In this document: in pieces, positions 1-7,953 of the stretch
How positions within the stretch are numbered: position 1 is the stretch's first letter
Layout: each line of letters begins with the position of its first letter
Assembly: GCF_002441655.1 (NCBI RefSeq)
Contig: NZ_JXJU01000004.1
Coordinates: 62,001 to 126,000 of the forward strand
DNA length: 64,000 nucleotides
Direction: 5' to 3'
DNA from: Lactococcus fujiensis JCM 16395
GTDB lineage: Bacteria > Bacillota > Bacilli > Lactobacillales > Streptococcaceae
The notes under the pieces: model-generated
What the model was told of the DNA's origin: nothing
Seen by the model: the letters and a program-made list of their open reading frames with translations, nothing else
Databases searched by the model: none
Translations under genes and position numbers: made by a program

Positions 1-496
1 AAATTGCGGAAGTGGGTAAACTTAAAGTTCCTGCTGATATACTCGTCACCGTCAAGGAAATTGCTCCATCAGATAAAGCCAGTGGTTCAAAATAGAGATA
101 CAAAGGTACTTTTGTTCCTAAAATTTTATAGTCAATATTCACAACAGCTTGTTGTTCAGAAATATAAAATTTGTAACTCATTCCATCTTTTTGATATTTT
201 TTTAAGTAAGAATTCACTAATTCATTTACTTGTGAAGTCGTTGTATTAATTGTTGCAACTTTTTGATTTGTACTTGCACTTGTTGAACTGGTCTGATTCA
301 AGGTGGCAGAGTCACGTGTCCCAGTAATTCGGATCCCGACAAATGCAACAAGAGCTAAGTTGAAAGCCAACAAGAGTAGAAATAAGATTTTCCAGATTTT
401 GAATGAAGATGTCGCTTTTGTATCTTCTTTTTCAATATTGGGCTTTTCTAGATTTTTGCCTCTATTTTTCCTAGAAATTGAAATTTTTTTGTCCAT
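1..496 (-). CDS. YpmS-like DUF2140 family protein (3' end outside window)
   Basis: The frame starts with ATG at 496, preceded by AAGGAAG seven bases upstream, and runs off the left edge. The translation begins MDKKISISRKNRGK, then has one membrane segment (about residues 35-55, KILFLLLAFNLALVAFVGI), then an extracellular part with a Ser/Thr-rich linker and segments such as YKFYISEQQAVVNIDYKILG. This layout fits the YpmS/DUF2140 family, single-pass membrane proteins of unknown function. The identification rests mainly on the neighbour: it lies 37 bases downstream of an SGNH lipase, the ypmR-ypmS pairing seen in Bacillus. About 165 residues are visible and the C-terminus is missing. A plus-strand frame over the same bases is a shadow. 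Confidence 0.75.
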   Translation of the reverse strand, partial: MDKKISISRKNRGKNLEKPNIEKEDTKATSSFKIWKILFLLLLAFNLALVAFVGIRITGTRDSATLNQTSSTSASTNQKVATINTTTSQVNELVNSYLKKYQKDGMSYKFYISEQQAVVNIDYKILGTKVPLYLYFEPLALSDGAISLTVTSISAGTLSLPTSAI

Positions 497-533
497 TTTC
501 TTCCTTTATAATTCGCTTATAATTTGCTCGAAA

Positions 534-1373
534 TTAGTGGTTTATTTTTTCATAACTTTTAAAAACAGCATCAGCCATAATTTGATAACCCGTGTTGTTA
601 GGGTGGAAATGGTCACCTGTGTAAAGTAGATTGTTGGAAACGTCTGTCGTTTCATCAGTGCTACTGGTGGATTCCTCAACGGCTTGTCCGCTCGTCCCCT
701 TATATAACAAATCATTGATTGGAACAAAATAAGCATCTGCTTGTGAATTAACCACTTCTTCAGTTGCCTGATTCCAATTATTGATTACGTCTTGCATGAC
801 GGTAATATCTGGAAAATTAAGGTAAAAAGGGTTATAAATTCCTAAAACATAAATCTGAGCTTTTGAATTCGAATGGCGGATCTGAGCGAAAATTTTCTTT
901 AGGCGACTTTGATATTCTTGAGCTGGCTTAACAAAGTCATTTTCGTTCATGTTTGAGATATTCGCTATATTTTCTCGGAGGACTTTCATGACGTCATTTC
1001 CACCGACCGTAATCGTAATGACATCTGCTGATTTCAAGCCAGCCTCGATGTCAGCTTTGCTCGTCATTCGTGAATAAATCTGAGCACTTGTATCCCCGGC
1101 TTTACCAAAATTTTGTATCTTCACTGTCGCATTTGATTTATTCTCTATTTTTTTGGCAAAAAGAGGTACAAATCCGCCCTGATTTGTCGCATCTCCAATT
1201 CCTTCAGTTAATGAATCTCCAAGTGCAGCATAGTGAATGGTTCTTGAAGTTATTTTATTCTGCCGACTACTAGCAAATTCATCGCCCGCCTTAGGGATTG
1301 CAAGCCATAAAATTGAGAAGATAAGCAAAATTGCTAGCAATAAGCCAGCAAGTGTATTGAATATTTTTTTCAT
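534..1373 (-). CDS. SGNH/GDSL-family lipase, YpmR-like, membrane-anchored
   Basis: A 279-residue protein with an N-terminal membrane anchor or signal (about residues 5-27, FNTLAGLLLAILLIFSILWLAI) and no lipobox. SGNH blocks are visible: block I ALGDSLTEGIGD (nucleophile Ser), block III TVGGNDVM, and block V DHFHPNNTGYQIMAD with the catalytic Asp and His. Members hydrolyse esters, probably lipids or acylated wall polymers, outside the cell; the substrate cannot be read from sequence. It starts one base after degV stops, so it is probably co-transcribed and translationally coupled with degV, and the YpmS-like gene follows. Length is normal for YpmR proteins. Confidence 0.85.
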   Translation of the reverse strand: MKKIFNTLAGLLLAILLIFSILWLAIPKAGDEFASSRQNKITSRTIHYAALGDSLTEGIGDATNQGGFVPLFAKKIENKSNATVKIQNFGKAGDTSAQIYSRMTSKADIEAGLKSADVITITVGGNDVMKVLRENIANISNMNENDFVKPAQEYQSRLKKIFAQIRHSNSKAQIYVLGIYNPFYLNFPDITVMQDVINNWNQATEEVVNSQADAYFVPINDLLYKGTSGQAVEESTSSTDETTDVSNNLLYTGDHFHPNNTGYQIMADAVFKSYEKINH

Positions 1374-1374
1374 C

Positions 1375-2211
1375 TTATTCGTAACTAATCATAATAGCCC
1401 AAGCTCCTGGACCTGTGTGTGTGGCAATCGTTGAATTTGTATCGAGAACTGAAATTGGTTTTTCAACATATTTTTGTAATGTTTCTTTCGCATGAGTTGA
1501 AAATTCCAAACTTTCAACATGAGAGATTCCGATTTCTTTGATCTTCCGACCAGATTCGCTCATGATTTTAGCCAAATCATCAAGCCAACGGTAGAATGTT
1601 TTCGATCCACGTCCACGAACAAGTGTCCCCAATTCGTGATCGCGTAATGTTCCGATAACTCGAATGTTTAACAAGGTACCAAAGAGTCCCGTCATCCGAC
1701 TCACCCGGCCACCTTTAACCATATTTTCAAGCGTTGAAAAGCCAATGTATAATTCAGTATTTTCACGTGTTTTTTTAATGGACTCTAAAATTTCTTCTTT
1801 ACTATGCCCTTCCTTTGCCATTGCAGCTGCCTGAACAACTTGGAATTTGAGCGCCTGATCCGTAAAATCAGAATCAATTACTGTAATATCTTTCCCTGAT
1901 AACAAACTCCCTTGTCGGGCAGCCTCAACTGTTCCAGATAAAATATCTGTCAGATGGATTGAAATAACTTGATCACCATCTGCGGCTAGTTCATCATAAA
2001 CTTCAGCGAACACGCCTACTGGTGGTTGGCTTGTTTTGGGTAAATTTTTAGCATTTTCCATTTTCTCCATAAATTCATCCAATTTAAAATCGGAATCCGA
2101 ATAGAGAACACCGTCAATCATGACTGATAACGGTACGATTGTGATATTTAATGCTTTAACAATCTCTGGTTCGATAGTAATAGACGAATCTGTCACAATT
2201 TTTATTGCCAT
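1375..2211 (-). CDS. DegV family fatty-acid-binding protein
   Basis: A 278-residue protein with the DegV fold: N-terminal IVTDSSITIEPE, then TSQPPVGVFAEVYDELAADGDQVISIHLTDILSGTV around residues 58-95, and the C-terminal TGPGAWAIMI. DegV/FakB proteins bind a fatty acid and, with the kinase FakA, feed exogenous fatty acids into phospholipid synthesis. Which chain this paralogue prefers is not visible. ATG at 2211 has GGAGA at a good distance. It heads a probable operon with the YpmR-like and YpmS-like genes. Its promoter (extended -10 at 2334-2339) lies about 120 bases upstream, leaving a leader with inverted repeats. Confidence 0.92.
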   Translation of the reverse strand: MAIKIVTDSSITIEPEIVKALNITIVPLSVMIDGVLYSDSDFKLDEFMEKMENAKNLPKTSQPPVGVFAEVYDELAADGDQVISIHLTDILSGTVEAARQGSLLSGKDITVIDSDFTDQALKFQVVQAAAMAKEGHSKEEILESIKKTRENTELYIGFSTLENMVKGGRVSRMTGLFGTLLNIRVIGTLRDHELGTLVRGRGSKTFYRWLDDLAKIMSESGRKIKEIGISHVESLEFSTHAKETLQKYVEKPISVLDTNSTIATHTGPGAWAIMISYE

Positions 2212-2232
2212 AATGTCTCCAAATCAAGTTCT

Positions 2233-2274
2233 CGTACCATAACTTGTGCTTGATGAATGTAATACATCGGTACG
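2233..2274 (-). promoter_or_regulatory. Foldable leader upstream of degV
   Basis: CGTACC (2233-2238) pairs perfectly with GGTACG (2269-2274). Inside, GATG/CATC or ATGT/ACAT can form a small stem at 2252-2268. A separate GCAGA/TCTGC stem lies just upstream in the transcript (near 2277-2292). The 5' leader of the degV operon is therefore probably structured. No known riboswitch class was recognised. Confidence 0.35.
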
Positions 2275-2333
2275 CGCAGATTCATTCTGCTTTAAAACTC
2301 ATTTTCTTTTCTTTACAATTTGTGATATTATAT

Positions 2334-2343
2334 ATTATATCAA
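2334..2343 (-). promoter_or_regulatory. Extended -10 promoter of the degV operon
   Basis: On the minus strand TTGATATAAT (TATAAT at 2339-2334 preceded by TGA) fits an extended -10 site. No good -35 is seen. The start point would lie near 2327, giving a leader of about 115 bases to the degV ATG. Confidence 0.5.
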
Positions 2344-2512
2344 ATTTTCAGGTGGAACGACTAAAAAAGATTGAAATCGATTAAAAAATGGCTTCATATT
2401 AAACTTTTGTTGATTAATATGGAAATTTATTAACGATTATTTTTTTTGTTTTAATACTGAAAATTTTGGTTTATTAATAGATATATTATTTTCTCAAATC
2501 GGGGAATAATAA

Positions 2513-2536
2513 AAACATTGCTTTCAATGTTTTGTT
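2513..2536 (+). repeat. Inverted repeat just before the hemolysin III gene
   Basis: AAACATTG (2513-2520), loop CTTT, CAATGTTT (2525-2532), followed by TGTTTT. It resembles a weak intrinsic terminator 20 bases upstream of the next start codon, so it could attenuate or simply end upstream transcripts. Confidence 0.35.
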
Positions 2537-2552
2537 TTATAGTGAGGATATT

Positions 2553-3203
2553 ATGGAAAAAACAGAATCTCGTCGTTATTTGATTCTTAATGAAATTTTC
2601 AATTCAATTACACATGGTGTTGGTTTGGGACTTTCTATTGCCGGACTTGTCTTATTGTTAGTCAAAGCAAGTTCAAGTGGGTCAGCGATGCAAGTTGTCG
2701 CAGCAAGTATTTATGGCTCGGCGTTAATTTTATTGTTTTTATTTTCTACATTAGCACATAGTTTACATTTTACAAAAGCTGTAAAAGTTTTCCGTGTTTT
2801 TGATCATTCAGGCATTTATTTTCTGATTGCTGGGACTTACACCCCCTATTGCCTCGTCGCAGTTAAAGGCTGGCTTGGTTGGACAATTTTTGGAGTGATT
2901 TGGGCTTGTGCCATTGTTGGAATTACTTTGACTGCCATTTATTTACCAAAATGGAATTCCGTCCCCAAGTCTTCAACCATCCTTTATGTTGTAATGGGTT
3001 GGATGATTTTGCTTGCCATTTACCCTTTATGGAATACGATTACGCCACTCCAATTTTGGCTTCTTGTTGGTGGAGGAGTCGTTTATTCTTTAGGTGCACT
3101 CTTCTATCATTTCAAGTTTCCCTATGCTCATGTGGTGTGGCACATCTTCGTCCTCTTAGCTGCTATATTAATGTGGTTTTCCGTTTACGGATTTATGGGT
3201 TAG
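2553..3203 (+). CDS. Hemolysin III / PAQR-family (YqfA-like) membrane protein
   Basis: A 216-residue polytopic protein with seven likely membrane segments. It has the family landmarks: NSITHGVGLGLSIAG with the first conserved His, STLAHSLHF, FDHSGIYFLIAGTYTPY, and the C-terminal HVVWHIFVLLAAILMWF carrying the last two His residues. In the PAQR fold these His residues with a Ser and an Asp form a metal site like that of hydrolases. Despite the name, haemolysis is not the proven role of most members. The start at 2553 was chosen over the upstream in-frame ATG at 2532 because AGTGAGGA lies just before it. It is a single-gene unit ended by a hairpin at 3208. Confidence 0.92.
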   Translation: MEKTESRRYLILNEIFNSITHGVGLGLSIAGLVLLLVKASSSGSAMQVVAASIYGSALILLFLFSTLAHSLHFTKAVKVFRVFDHSGIYFLIAGTYTPYCLVAVKGWLGWTIFGVIWACAIVGITLTAIYLPKWNSVPKSSTILYVVMGWMILLAIYPLWNTITPLQFWLLVGGGVVYSLGALFYHFKFPYAHVVWHIFVLLAAILMWFSVYGFMG

Positions 3204-3207
3204 AAAC

Positions 3208-3238
3208 AAAAAAACTGAATATTGGTTCAGCTTTTTTT
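3208..3238. terminator. Bidirectional terminator between hemolysin III gene and dnaE
   Basis: AAAAAACTGAA pairs across TATTGG with TTCAGCTTTTTT. The A-tract and T-tract allow it to serve both the plus-strand gene ending at 3203 and minus-strand dnaE. Confidence 0.75.
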
Positions 3239-6200
3239 ATTTAAAAATAATATTTTCTGCATAACCAGTGAGCCTATGGATAAGCACTTCACTTTCTTCA
3301 ACATAAAGTTTTGTTTGGACCGTTTCTTTACGATCTGAAAAATGGAGAATCACGCGATGGGCCCCTGGAAATTCTCTTAGTATTGAATTTAATCTTGCAT
3401 TTTTACTTGAATCTTTCAAATTGAGCCAGAGCTGACGTGAACTTGGTTCGGCAGATGCAACTTTTTCAGCGATGAGTTGTAAATTGTCATTGCGTTCCGA
3501 AATTTTTCCTGTGATAAAATAAAATTTACCTTTCTCAAGGATTTGAGAAAATTGTCGATAATATTCCGGGAAAAGCGTCACATCAAATTGATTTTGACTA
3601 TCTGTCACAGTCAAGAAAGCCATGGATTGTCCATTTTTTGCGCGGTGTGTCCGAATAAATTGGACTTCTACTAAAATAGTAGCATGGTCTTTTTTCTTAA
3701 GGTCCTGCAAAGGTTTAAACTGTCCTTCATATAATTGTCCCAGTGTTTGCAGCGGATGTGGAGTTATTCCAACACCTAATTGTTCTTTTTCAAGCTCATA
3801 TTTTTCAGCCTGACTTAGATCTTCTGCTTCTTGATAGGAAAATTTTAGCGGCGAATCCTTAAATAAATCGAGTTGAATATTTTGGATATAATCAATTAAA
3901 TTTGAAATGTTTTGCAATAATTTTCCACGGTTAGGCTCCATCTGATCAAATGTTCCAATTTGAATTAAGGTGTTAATATATTCAACTTTTTGAAATTTCT
4001 CTGGACATTTTCTAATAAAGTCTTCCAAATTAACAAAAGGACGATTTTCAACAATCCAAAAGGCAAAATCACGTGAAATACTTTGGATATGGGATAGACC
4101 GAGATTAATTTTCCCTTGGTTGACTCGGTCATGATAAGGCATTTGATTGATATTAGGAGCTTGAATTTTAAAATTGTTATCCAATGCATCCGCAAGAATA
4201 ATTTCTCTTTTACGATCCTGCAACTGAACTTCGAAAAAAGCATCTGGATAATGTGCCTTGAAGTAAGCAATTTGAAAAGCTAAGGCCGCATATGCATAAG
4301 CGTGAGAACGATTAAAACCGTAATTTGCAAAGCGCTCAATTAATTCATAAATTTTTAGGGCTTGTTCACTCGTATGCCCATTTTGAATGGCTCCCTCGAG
4401 GAATTCCTGTTTCAGCTTGTCAAACTCATTCCCTTTTTTCTTGGAAATGGCTCGACGAAGTAAATCAGCTTTTCCTAACGAGAAACCAGCAAATTTTTGA
4501 GCCACTTGCATAATTTGTTCTTGATAAATCATTATCCCGTAGGTTGGCGAGAGAATGTCTGTGAGTGAGTCATCAACAGGTTCAACAGCTTCTTTTCCAT
4601 GCCGTCGTGCAACGAACTGAGGAATAAATTGGCTTGGACCGGGACGAAAAATGGAAGTTGCATCAACAATGTCATCAAATTTTGTTGGAGCGAGGCTTCT
4701 AAGGAACCGTCGCATTTGTGGATTTTCAAATTGAAAAATTCCCATGGTATTTCCTGAACGGAATAGCGCAAGTGTCGCTTCATCTTCCAAATCAATATCG
4801 ATTGGATCAATGTCAATTTTTTCATGTTCTAGAACCGTTTGCCTTATCTGAGAAATCAAAGTCAAGTTACGGAGACCTAAGAAATCAATTTTCAACAACC
4901 CAAGAGCCTCAACGTCTTGCGCCTCATATTGAGTCAGAGCTAAATCATCTGAAGGTTTTAGAGCAACGTAATTGACGAGCGAGGCTTCACTCAAAACGAC
5001 ACCAGAGGCATGCGTTGAGGTCTGTCGTGGCATTCCTTCAATACGTCGGGCTACATCGTAAATGCGGTGAAGTTTATCATTTTTCAGCAATTCTGCTTTA
5101 AATCTAGGATTTCCTTCATATTCTTCAGCTAACGTATTATAACGTCTAGATAGCATCTTGGTCACTTGACCAATTTCAATTTCAGACATCCCAAATGCTT
5201 TTCCTGCATCACGTAGGGCCTGTCTTTTACCAAAAGTAGAAAATGTCACAATTTGAGCAACATGGTCACTGCCATAACGTCGCTTCATATATGCCAATAA
5301 TTCAGCCCTTCGATCATCCGGCATATCGATATCAATATCTGGCATGGCAACACGTTCTGGATTGAGAAATCGTTCAAAAAAAAGATGGTTCTTGACGGGA
5401 TCAACATGGGTAATTTGTAATGCGAATGCGACAAGTGATCCTGCGGCAGATCCGCGCCCCATGCCACAATAAATTTGATTTTTCCGAGCAAAACGAAGTA
5501 AATCACCAACTATCAAGAAATAGTCGTCAAAACCCATTTGATGAATGACAGATAATTCATGTTTGAGCCGCGATTGATAGTCTGGACTGACGAGTTGAAG
5601 GTCTATCAGCCCTTTTTCTGCTCGTTCACGAAGCATTTCGGAAGCATTACGACTTTTATCAAATCGAGGTAAGCCTAAGTTTTCCTCGAGGTCGTAGCTG
5701 ATTTTTTCTGTCAGGGCTGACAGATTTTTAAGTGCTCCTGGAAAATTTTTCTGGTAATAGGCCTCATATGCTTCAGGCCTTTGCATTAATTCCACTGTTG
5801 GAAGAGCCAAGCTATGATCAAAACTTCCCCCATCACGTACGGTATGGAGGACCTCAAGGGTCGAATTATCAGTGGGAGTTAAATATCGAACCGCAGGAAA
5901 CGGAAGCATGGGGATGCCAAAGTGCACTCCTGGTTGCGTTTTTTGATTTATCCCTACATAGAGGTCAACCTGGGACTTTAATTGGACCAATGCTGACAAG
6001 TCACCATAAGCTTCAGGAATCACTACAGCGAGGTCTTCTAAATGCGATTGAATGTCAGCAAATTGAATTTGTCCTTGATTATGCAAGGTTGAAATTCGTA
6101 GTAAATTTTTGTAGCCTTTTGTACTTTTGGCAATAAAAGAAAGTGTCATCGGAAAACCGAAAATTTCAAATGCTAACTCGATTGACACTACAGCTTGTAA

Positions 6201-6371
6201 ATTGTATGCTTTTGCTTTTGTAATAAATCGGTATGCAGCGTGAAGATTCCCATTGTCACAGATTCCGACCGTTTGATAACCATAACGTTGGGCCAAATTT
6301 AGGTAATCATCGACTCGAACCACACTGTCTAAAAAGCTGTATTCTGTTTTCGTGTTGAGGAGTGCGAACAT
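3237..6371 (-). CDS. dnaE: DNA polymerase III subunit alpha (DnaE)
   Basis: 1044 residues, normal for the short DnaE of lactococci and streptococci. The N-terminus is a PHP domain ([17 protein letters not shown], then [14 protein letters not shown]). The polymerase core carries [13 protein letters not shown] and the catalytic [11 protein letters not shown] near residue 345, and a later segment reads [22 protein letters not shown]. Helix-hairpin-helix and OB-fold sequence follows ([20 protein letters not shown]). In low-GC Gram-positives DnaE extends primers and hands over to PolC. It lacks the epsilon-type exonuclease insert of PolC. ATG at 6371 has AAAGGAG. It is transcribed alone, divergently from the DUF2929 gene. 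Confidence 0.97.
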   Translation of the reverse strand: MFALLNTKTEYSFLDSVVRVDDYLNLAQRYGYQTVGICDNGNLHAAYRFITKAKAYNLQAVVSIELAFEIFGFPMTLSFIAKSTKGYKNLLRISTLHNQGQIQFADIQSHLEDLAVVIPEAYGDLSALVQLKSQVDLYVGINQKTQPGVHFGIPMLPFPAVRYLTPTDNSTLEVLHTVRDGGSFDHSLALPTVELMQRPEAYEAYYQKNFPGALKNLSALTEKISYDLEENLGLPRFDKSRNASEMLRERAEKGLIDLQLVSPDYQSRLKHELSVIHQMGFDDYFLIVGDLLRFARKNQIYCGMGRGSAAGSLVAFALQITHVDPVKNHLFFERFLNPERVAMPDIDIDMPDDRRAELLAYMKRRYGSDHVAQIVTFSTFGKRQALRDAGKAFGMSEIEIGQVTKMLSRRYNTLAEEYEGNPRFKAELLKNDKLHRIYDVARRIEGMPRQTSTHASGVVLSEASLVNYVALKPSDDLALTQYEAQDVEALGLLKIDFLGLRNLTLISQIRQTVLEHEKIDIDPIDIDLEDEATLALFRSGNTMGIFQFENPQMRRFLRSLAPTKFDDIVDATSIFRPGPSQFIPQFVARRHGKEAVEPVDDSLTDILSPTYGIMIYQEQIMQVAQKFAGFSLGKADLLRRAISKKKGNEFDKLKQEFLEGAIQNGHTSEQALKIYELIERFANYGFNRSHAYAYAALAFQIAYFKAHYPDAFFEVQLQDRKREIILADALDNNFKIQAPNINQMPYHDRVNQGKINLGLSHIQSISRDFAFWIVENRPFVNLEDFIRKCPEKFQKVEYINTLIQIGTFDQMEPNRGKLLQNISNLIDYIQNIQLDLFKDSPLKFSYQEAEDLSQAEKYELEKEQLGVGITPHPLQTLGQLYEGQFKPLQDLKKKDHATILVEVQFIRTHRAKNGQSMAFLTVTDSQNQFDVTLFPEYYRQFSQILEKGKFYFITGKISERNDNLQLIAEKVASAEPSSRQLWLNLKDSSKNARLNSILREFPGAHRVILHFSDRKETVQTKLYVEESEVLIHRLTGYAENIIFK

Positions 6372-6410
6372 TTCGCTCCTTTCTGAATAAAATATTTTTC
6401 AAGTGAAAAT

Positions 6411-6439
6411 TTGAATTTTGTGCTTAATTATATTATACT
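6411..6439 (+). promoter_or_regulatory. Promoter of the DUF2929 gene
   Basis: TTGAAT at 6411-6416, a 17-base spacer and TATACT at 6434-6439 make a good SigA promoter, about 38 bases before the start codon. Confidence 0.7.
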
Positions 6440-6476
6440 TGATTTTGTAGAAAAAATAATAGAAAGAAGCGTAAAT

Positions 6477-6659
6477 ATGAAACTTATTGTTGCTCTTTTT
6501 TGGTCAGCCGTCATTGGTGAGGTCGTTGGCTATATCATGACAGCACTTGCTGGCGTTGCTGACAACGCGATCTGGACGCTTGTTGTTTCAATTATATTTG
6601 GCTTGTTTGTTTATGTTGCTAGCAATATTGTTGTGACTAATCCAAAAGAAGAAAAATAA
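6477..6659 (+). CDS. DUF2929 family small membrane protein
   Basis: A 60-residue protein with two membrane segments (VALFWSAVIGEVVGYIMTALAG and AIWTLVVSIIFGLFVYVASNIVV) separated by a short polar loop, ending in NPKEEK. The pattern matches the YjzD/DUF2929 family, whose function is unknown. The start at 6477 was chosen because AGAAAGAAG lies before it, the promoter at 6411 would exclude the longer in-frame reading, and the upstream extension has no family character. It is monocistronic, with its own promoter and a strong terminator. Confidence 0.8.
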   Translation: MKLIVALFWSAVIGEVVGYIMTALAGVADNAIWTLVVSIIFGLFVYVASNIVVTNPKEEK

Positions 6660-6663
6660 TTTT

Positions 6664-6690
6664 ACTTGTCAGATTACTGGCAAGTTTTTT
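6664..6690 (+). terminator. Terminator after the DUF2929 gene
   Basis: ACTTGTCAG (6664-6672), loop ATTA, CTGGCAAGT (6677-6685), then a run of T. The stem is nine pairs with one G-U. Confidence 0.85.
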
Positions 6691-6741
6691 GATTTTTTAA
6701 TTTCAATTATTACTTTTTTATTATTTTTAAACTTTTAAAAC

Positions 6742-6769
6742 TTGCAAATTGATGAAAACAGGTTATAAT
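6742..6769 (+). promoter_or_regulatory. Promoter of the DUF1003 leader and gene
   Basis: TTGCAA at 6742-6747, a 16-base spacer and a perfect TATAAT at 6764-6769. Transcription should start near 6776, giving a 5' leader of about 250 bases before the DUF1003 start codon. Confidence 0.75.
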
Positions 6770-6775
6770 AATAAA

Positions 6776-7024
6776 GGACTGTCCTGAGCAATCAGGCAAT
6801 TAGAATTATATGAAAGGAGAGTGCCTCAGTCTTGAATAGCGACAACCCTATACCCCCGAACGCAGATTATTTAACAACACAAAAAAGCTCATTCGAGCAA
6901 GACTGTCTTTTGCACACTCCTGCTCGTATATCTGCACTTGAAATGTAAACAGTTGAATTAAACTGCTTGTTTTGTTGAGCACCGTTTCATTTCTAAAGCA
7001 ATTCAATCTGAGGCCACATAAAAT
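6776..7024 (+). promoter_or_regulatory. Structured 5' leader of the DUF1003 gene, candidate cis-regulator
   Basis: The leader shows several paired elements. There is a GCAA-capped hairpin, CCTGA (6783-6787)/TCAGG (6792-6796). A long-range helix joins AGGAG (6815-6819) to CTCCT (6917-6921), GTGC (6821-6824) to GCAC (6912-6915) and CAGTCT (6827-6832) to AGACTG (6900-6905). An inner hairpin GCTC (6887-6890)/GAGC (6895-6898) and a later CAGTT/AACTG hairpin near 6951-6966 are also present. The helix buries the AAAGGAG that would serve the short frame at 6832. I see no M-box, Mn or other riboswitch core that I know. A cis-acting switch is inferred from the structure, not shown. Confidence 0.5.
6832..6948 (+). 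CDS. Putative 38-residue leader peptide with a proline-rich N-terminus
   Basis: A TTG-started frame of 39 codons inside the DUF1003 leader. Its N-terminus reads MNSDNPIPPNADY: two Asp and three Pro in the first 12 residues. AAAGGAG at 6813-6819 is 12 bases upstream, longer than ideal, and the frame cannot start earlier because of TGA at 6811. Both the Shine-Dalgarno and the start codon lie in the long helix described for the leader. Acidic, proline-interrupted N-termini can destabilise ribosomes when Mg2+ is low, as shown for MgtL of Salmonella. The similarity here is only of composition. It may not be translated at all. Confidence 0.35.
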   Translation: MNSDNPIPPNADYLTTQKSSFEQDCLLHTPARISALEM

Positions 7025-7864
7025 ATGGCTCCACTTGCATCAAATAAAGTTATCTGTTTAGTTAACGGACGAATTCACCGCGTTTCTGGTGGTGATTATT
7101 TAGAGAATCTCGACCCGAGTTTGCAAACCGTTATCAAACGTGACTATCCCAATGCAACTAATCAAAGTTTTATTTGTAATGAACACCAAGTTAAATTCCG
7201 TTTGGAAGTTCTTGATACACTTTTTCACCTTGATCTTCAGAAAAATTTTACGGTTAATGATCGTCTTAATGAAGAACTTGAAAAAGCTAATTTTGAAATT
7301 TCTGACGTTGAGGAACAACTTGAGGCCCAAGAAACTTGGGGCGAACGTGCTGCCGATAAGGTAACCGAATTCGTTGGTTCTTGGTCTTTTATCTTAATTT
7401 ATACAGGTATTTTAGTCGTTTGGATGTTCTTAAACGTGACGGGAGCCTTCTTTGGTCTCGAATGGGATAAATATCCATTTATCCTGCTAAATTTATTCTT
7501 GTCGGTCACTGCTGCCATGCAGGCACCATTAATCATGATGAGTCAAAATCGGGCTGCCGACCATGACCGTCTCACAGCTAAAAATGACTTTCAGACAAAC
7601 ATCAAATCTGAAAAAGGGGTTGCAGCCCTACATGAAAAATTAGATCATTTGATGATGGATGATCAGACTTCAAATATGCAAATTCAAAAAATCCAAACCG
7701 AGATGCTTGGTGATATTCAAATTTTGCTTAATGAAGTTTATCAACAAAATCAAGATATTCGTGACCGTTTGGACGATGTTGAAGATCAACTTGATGATTT
7801 CGAAGAAACGCTTGATAACATCGAGGAAAATACGGATGATGAAGATGTAGAAAATTCAAAATAA
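7025..7864 (+). CDS. DUF1003 family membrane protein
   Basis: 279 residues. A soluble N-terminal part contains CLVNGRIHRVSGGDY and CNEHQVKFRLEVL. A short coiled segment (NDRLNEELEKANFEISDVEEQLEAQE) follows. The DUF1003 core has two membrane helices near residues 117-165 around SWSFILIYTGILVVWM and YPFILLNLFLSVTAAMQAPLIMMSQNR. A long acidic coiled-coil tail ends in DD/EE-rich repeats. Function is unknown. The strongly acidic tail and long structured leader would suit an ion-related role, but that is inference. ATG at 7025 follows a TAA in the same frame; GAGG 11 bases upstream is a moderate ribosome site. Confidence 0.88.
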   Translation: MAPLASNKVICLVNGRIHRVSGGDYLENLDPSLQTVIKRDYPNATNQSFICNEHQVKFRLEVLDTLFHLDLQKNFTVNDRLNEELEKANFEISDVEEQLEAQETWGERAADKVTEFVGSWSFILIYTGILVVWMFLNVTGAFFGLEWDKYPFILLNLFLSVTAAMQAPLIMMSQNRAADHDRLTAKNDFQTNIKSEKGVAALHEKLDHLMMDDQTSNMQIQKIQTEMLGDIQILLNEVYQQNQDIRDRLDDVEDQLDDFEETLDNIEENTDDEDVENSK

Positions 7865-7866
7865 AG

Positions 7867-7893
7867 AAAAGTGCTAATGATTAGCACTTTTTT
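7867..7893 (+). terminator. Terminator after the DUF1003 gene
   Basis: AAAAGTGCTAA (7867-7877), loop TGA, TTAGCACTTTT (7881-7891) with continuing T. A second palindrome GGTCAGTGCTGACC follows at 7894-7907. Confidence 0.85.
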
Positions 7894-7919
7894 GGTCAGT
7901 GCTGACCATTTTCCATCAT

Positions 7920-7951
7920 AAAAAAACAGCTCATCATGAACTGTTTTTTTA
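7920..7951. terminator. Terminator of pyrG, usable in both directions
   Basis: AAAAAACAG...CTGTTTTTT with an inner TCAT/ATGA pair. On the minus strand it ends pyrG directly after its stop codon. Confidence 0.8.
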
Positions 7952-7953
7952 TT

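Noticed and set aside
303-629. 108-residue plus-strand frame over the YpmS/YpmR genes
   Set aside because: Antisense to two supported genes; its hydrophobic runs come from complementing AT-rich codons.
5732-6136. 134-residue plus-strand reading frame
   Set aside because: It lies antisense inside the PHP domain of dnaE, has no ribosome site or family likeness, and dnaE is unmistakable.
6776-7024. M-box magnesium riboswitch or manganese riboswitch
   Set aside because: None of the conserved core segments of these classes as I know them are present; the pairing pattern is different.
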